6,122 bases of DNA from NCBI GenBank assembly GCA_016200955.1, contig JACQDU010000584.1, positions 1 to 6,122 of the forward strand. Reading direction: 5' to 3'. Within the stretch, counting starts at the first letter, position 1; every line of letters begins with the position of its first letter. Positions 5,496 to 6,122 of the stretch are shown in pieces. The notes beneath the pieces are model-generated. The model made no database searches and had not been told where the DNA came from. It saw only the letters and a list, made by a program, of their open reading frames with translations. The position numbers were made by a program, and so were the translations under genes. The DNA is from a bacterium (GTDB taxonomy: Bacteria > Planctomycetota > J058 > JACQDU01).

Positions 5496-6122
5496 GGAAT
5501 CTCGGGCGAGCATGGAAACGATCCCCGCATCCCTGGGAGAGACGCTCGCGCGGGCCGGCGCGAGCCCGGGGAAGGTCCTCGTCCTCACGGGAGCGGGCAT
5601 CTCCGCCGAGAGCGGGATCCCGACCTTCCGCGGCGAGGAAGGCTACTGGAAGGTCGGCTCCCGGAACTACCACCCGGAGGAGCTCGCCACGCACGAGGCC
5701 TTTCTCCGCATGCCAGACGAGATCTGGGCCTGGTATCTCCACCGCCGGAGCGTCTGCCGCGCGGCCTCGCCCAACCCCGCTCACCGGGCGCTCGTCCGCC
5801 TCGAGGAGGCGCTCGGCGAACGCTTCGCGCTCGTGACGCAGAACGTGGACGGCCTCCACCTCCGCGCGGGGAGCAGTCCCGCGCGGACACTCGAGATCCA
5901 CGGGAACATCGACTTCGTGCGCTGCTCGGGGAGCTGCTCGCTCCGCTCGCCCGTTCCCCGGGAGCTATCCCTCGACTGGCCCCGCGGAAAGCCTCTCGGA
6001 GACGAGGACCGGAAGCTCCTCCGGTGCGCTCGCTGCGGCGAATCGGCTCGGCCTCACGTGCTCTGGTTCCACGAGTACTACGAGGAGGAGCTCTATCGCT
6101 CGACGAGCGCGCTCGCTCTCCC
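5491..6122 (+). CDS. cobB: NAD-dependent protein deacylase, class III sirtuin (Sir2/CobB family), 3' end cut off
   Basis: The frame is open to the right edge (210 codons plus two bases). Sir2 motifs are plain: GAGISAESGIPTFRG (34-48) binds NAD+, TQNVDGLH (116-123) with Q117, N118 and D120, and the catalytic H137 in LEIHGN. The zinc ribbon uses C145 and C149 (a CxxxC pair rather than the common CxxC) and C179-x2-C182. Y82 and R85 in WYLHRR match the YxxR pair that in SIRT5 and CobB recognises succinyl- or malonyl-lysine, so desuccinylase activity is likely. The conserved WFGE near the substrate cleft reads WFHE here (192-195). Family members run about 230-280 residues, so only the C-terminal end is missing. 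ATG 5491 was chosen for GAGG 6 bases upstream; GTG 5461, ATG 5479 and ATG 5512 are in the same frame and possible, and the conserved core begins only at residue 28. It is divergent to the rml operon and probably independent of it. Confidence 0.92.
   Translation, partial: MLESRASMETIPASLGETLARAGASPGKVLVLTGAGISAESGIPTFRGEEGYWKVGSRNYHPEELATHEAFLRMPDEIWAWYLHRRSVCRAASPNPAHRALVRLEEALGERFALVTQNVDGLHLRAGSSPARTLEIHGNIDFVRCSGSCSLRSPVPRELSLDWPRGKPLGDEDRKLLRCARCGESARPHVLWFHEYYEEELYRSTSALAL

Noticed and set aside
4345..5901. Long upstream extension of the rmlD frame
   Set aside because: It overlaps rmlB, whose motifs are canonical in another frame, and reads as low-complexity Arg/Pro/Gly sequence typical of GC-rich shadows.

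Overview
The window is very GC-rich, and third codon positions are almost all G or C in every real gene. It looks like ordinary bacterial chromosome. The gene content (a dTDP-rhamnose pair, an AcpH/DUF479-like protein beginning VNFLAH, a class III sirtuin, a long YihY/BrkB-family protein) and an intergenic CCGCAGAGG-type repeat would suit a GC-rich environmental lineage such as Myxococcota/Deltaproteobacteria, Acidobacteriota or Planctomycetota. The sequence alone does not decide between these. No tRNA, rRNA, CRISPR array, transposase or phage gene is visible.

Layout from left to right. (1) Positions 1-631, minus strand: an AcpH-like (ACP phosphodiesterase / DUF479-type) protein that runs off the left edge. 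(2) Positions 632-718: a short divergent spacer with a 12-bp GC palindrome and a Shine-Dalgarno sequence that can fold into a small hairpin. (3) Positions 719-1339, plus strand: a small membrane-anchored protein with a Pro/Ala-rich linker and a C-terminal PDZ domain. (4) Positions 1340-1708: a 369-base gap between convergent genes with no gene, but with several inverted repeats and three copies of CCGCAGAGG. (5) Positions 1709-5390, minus strand: a tight operon rmlB-rmlD-yihY in which each junction is a 4-base GTGA overlap. (6) Positions 5391-5490: a divergent promoter spacer. (7) Positions 5491 to the right edge, plus strand: an NAD-dependent class III sirtuin, cut off by the window end.

RmlB converts dTDP-glucose to dTDP-4-keto-6-deoxyglucose, and RmlD makes the last reduction to dTDP-L-rhamnose. 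The first (RmlA) and third (RmlC) enzymes are not in the window and must lie elsewhere if the pathway is complete. The third operon member is a six-helix YihY/BrkB-family inner-membrane protein with an unusual acidic/basic insertion and a C-terminal winged-helix-like tail. Its coupling to rhamnose genes suggests, but does not prove, a link to envelope polysaccharide. No clearly new multi-gene system is evident. The points most worth following are the yihY architecture and its coupling to rmlBD, the structured repeat island at 1526-1658, and the divergent AcpH-like protein.
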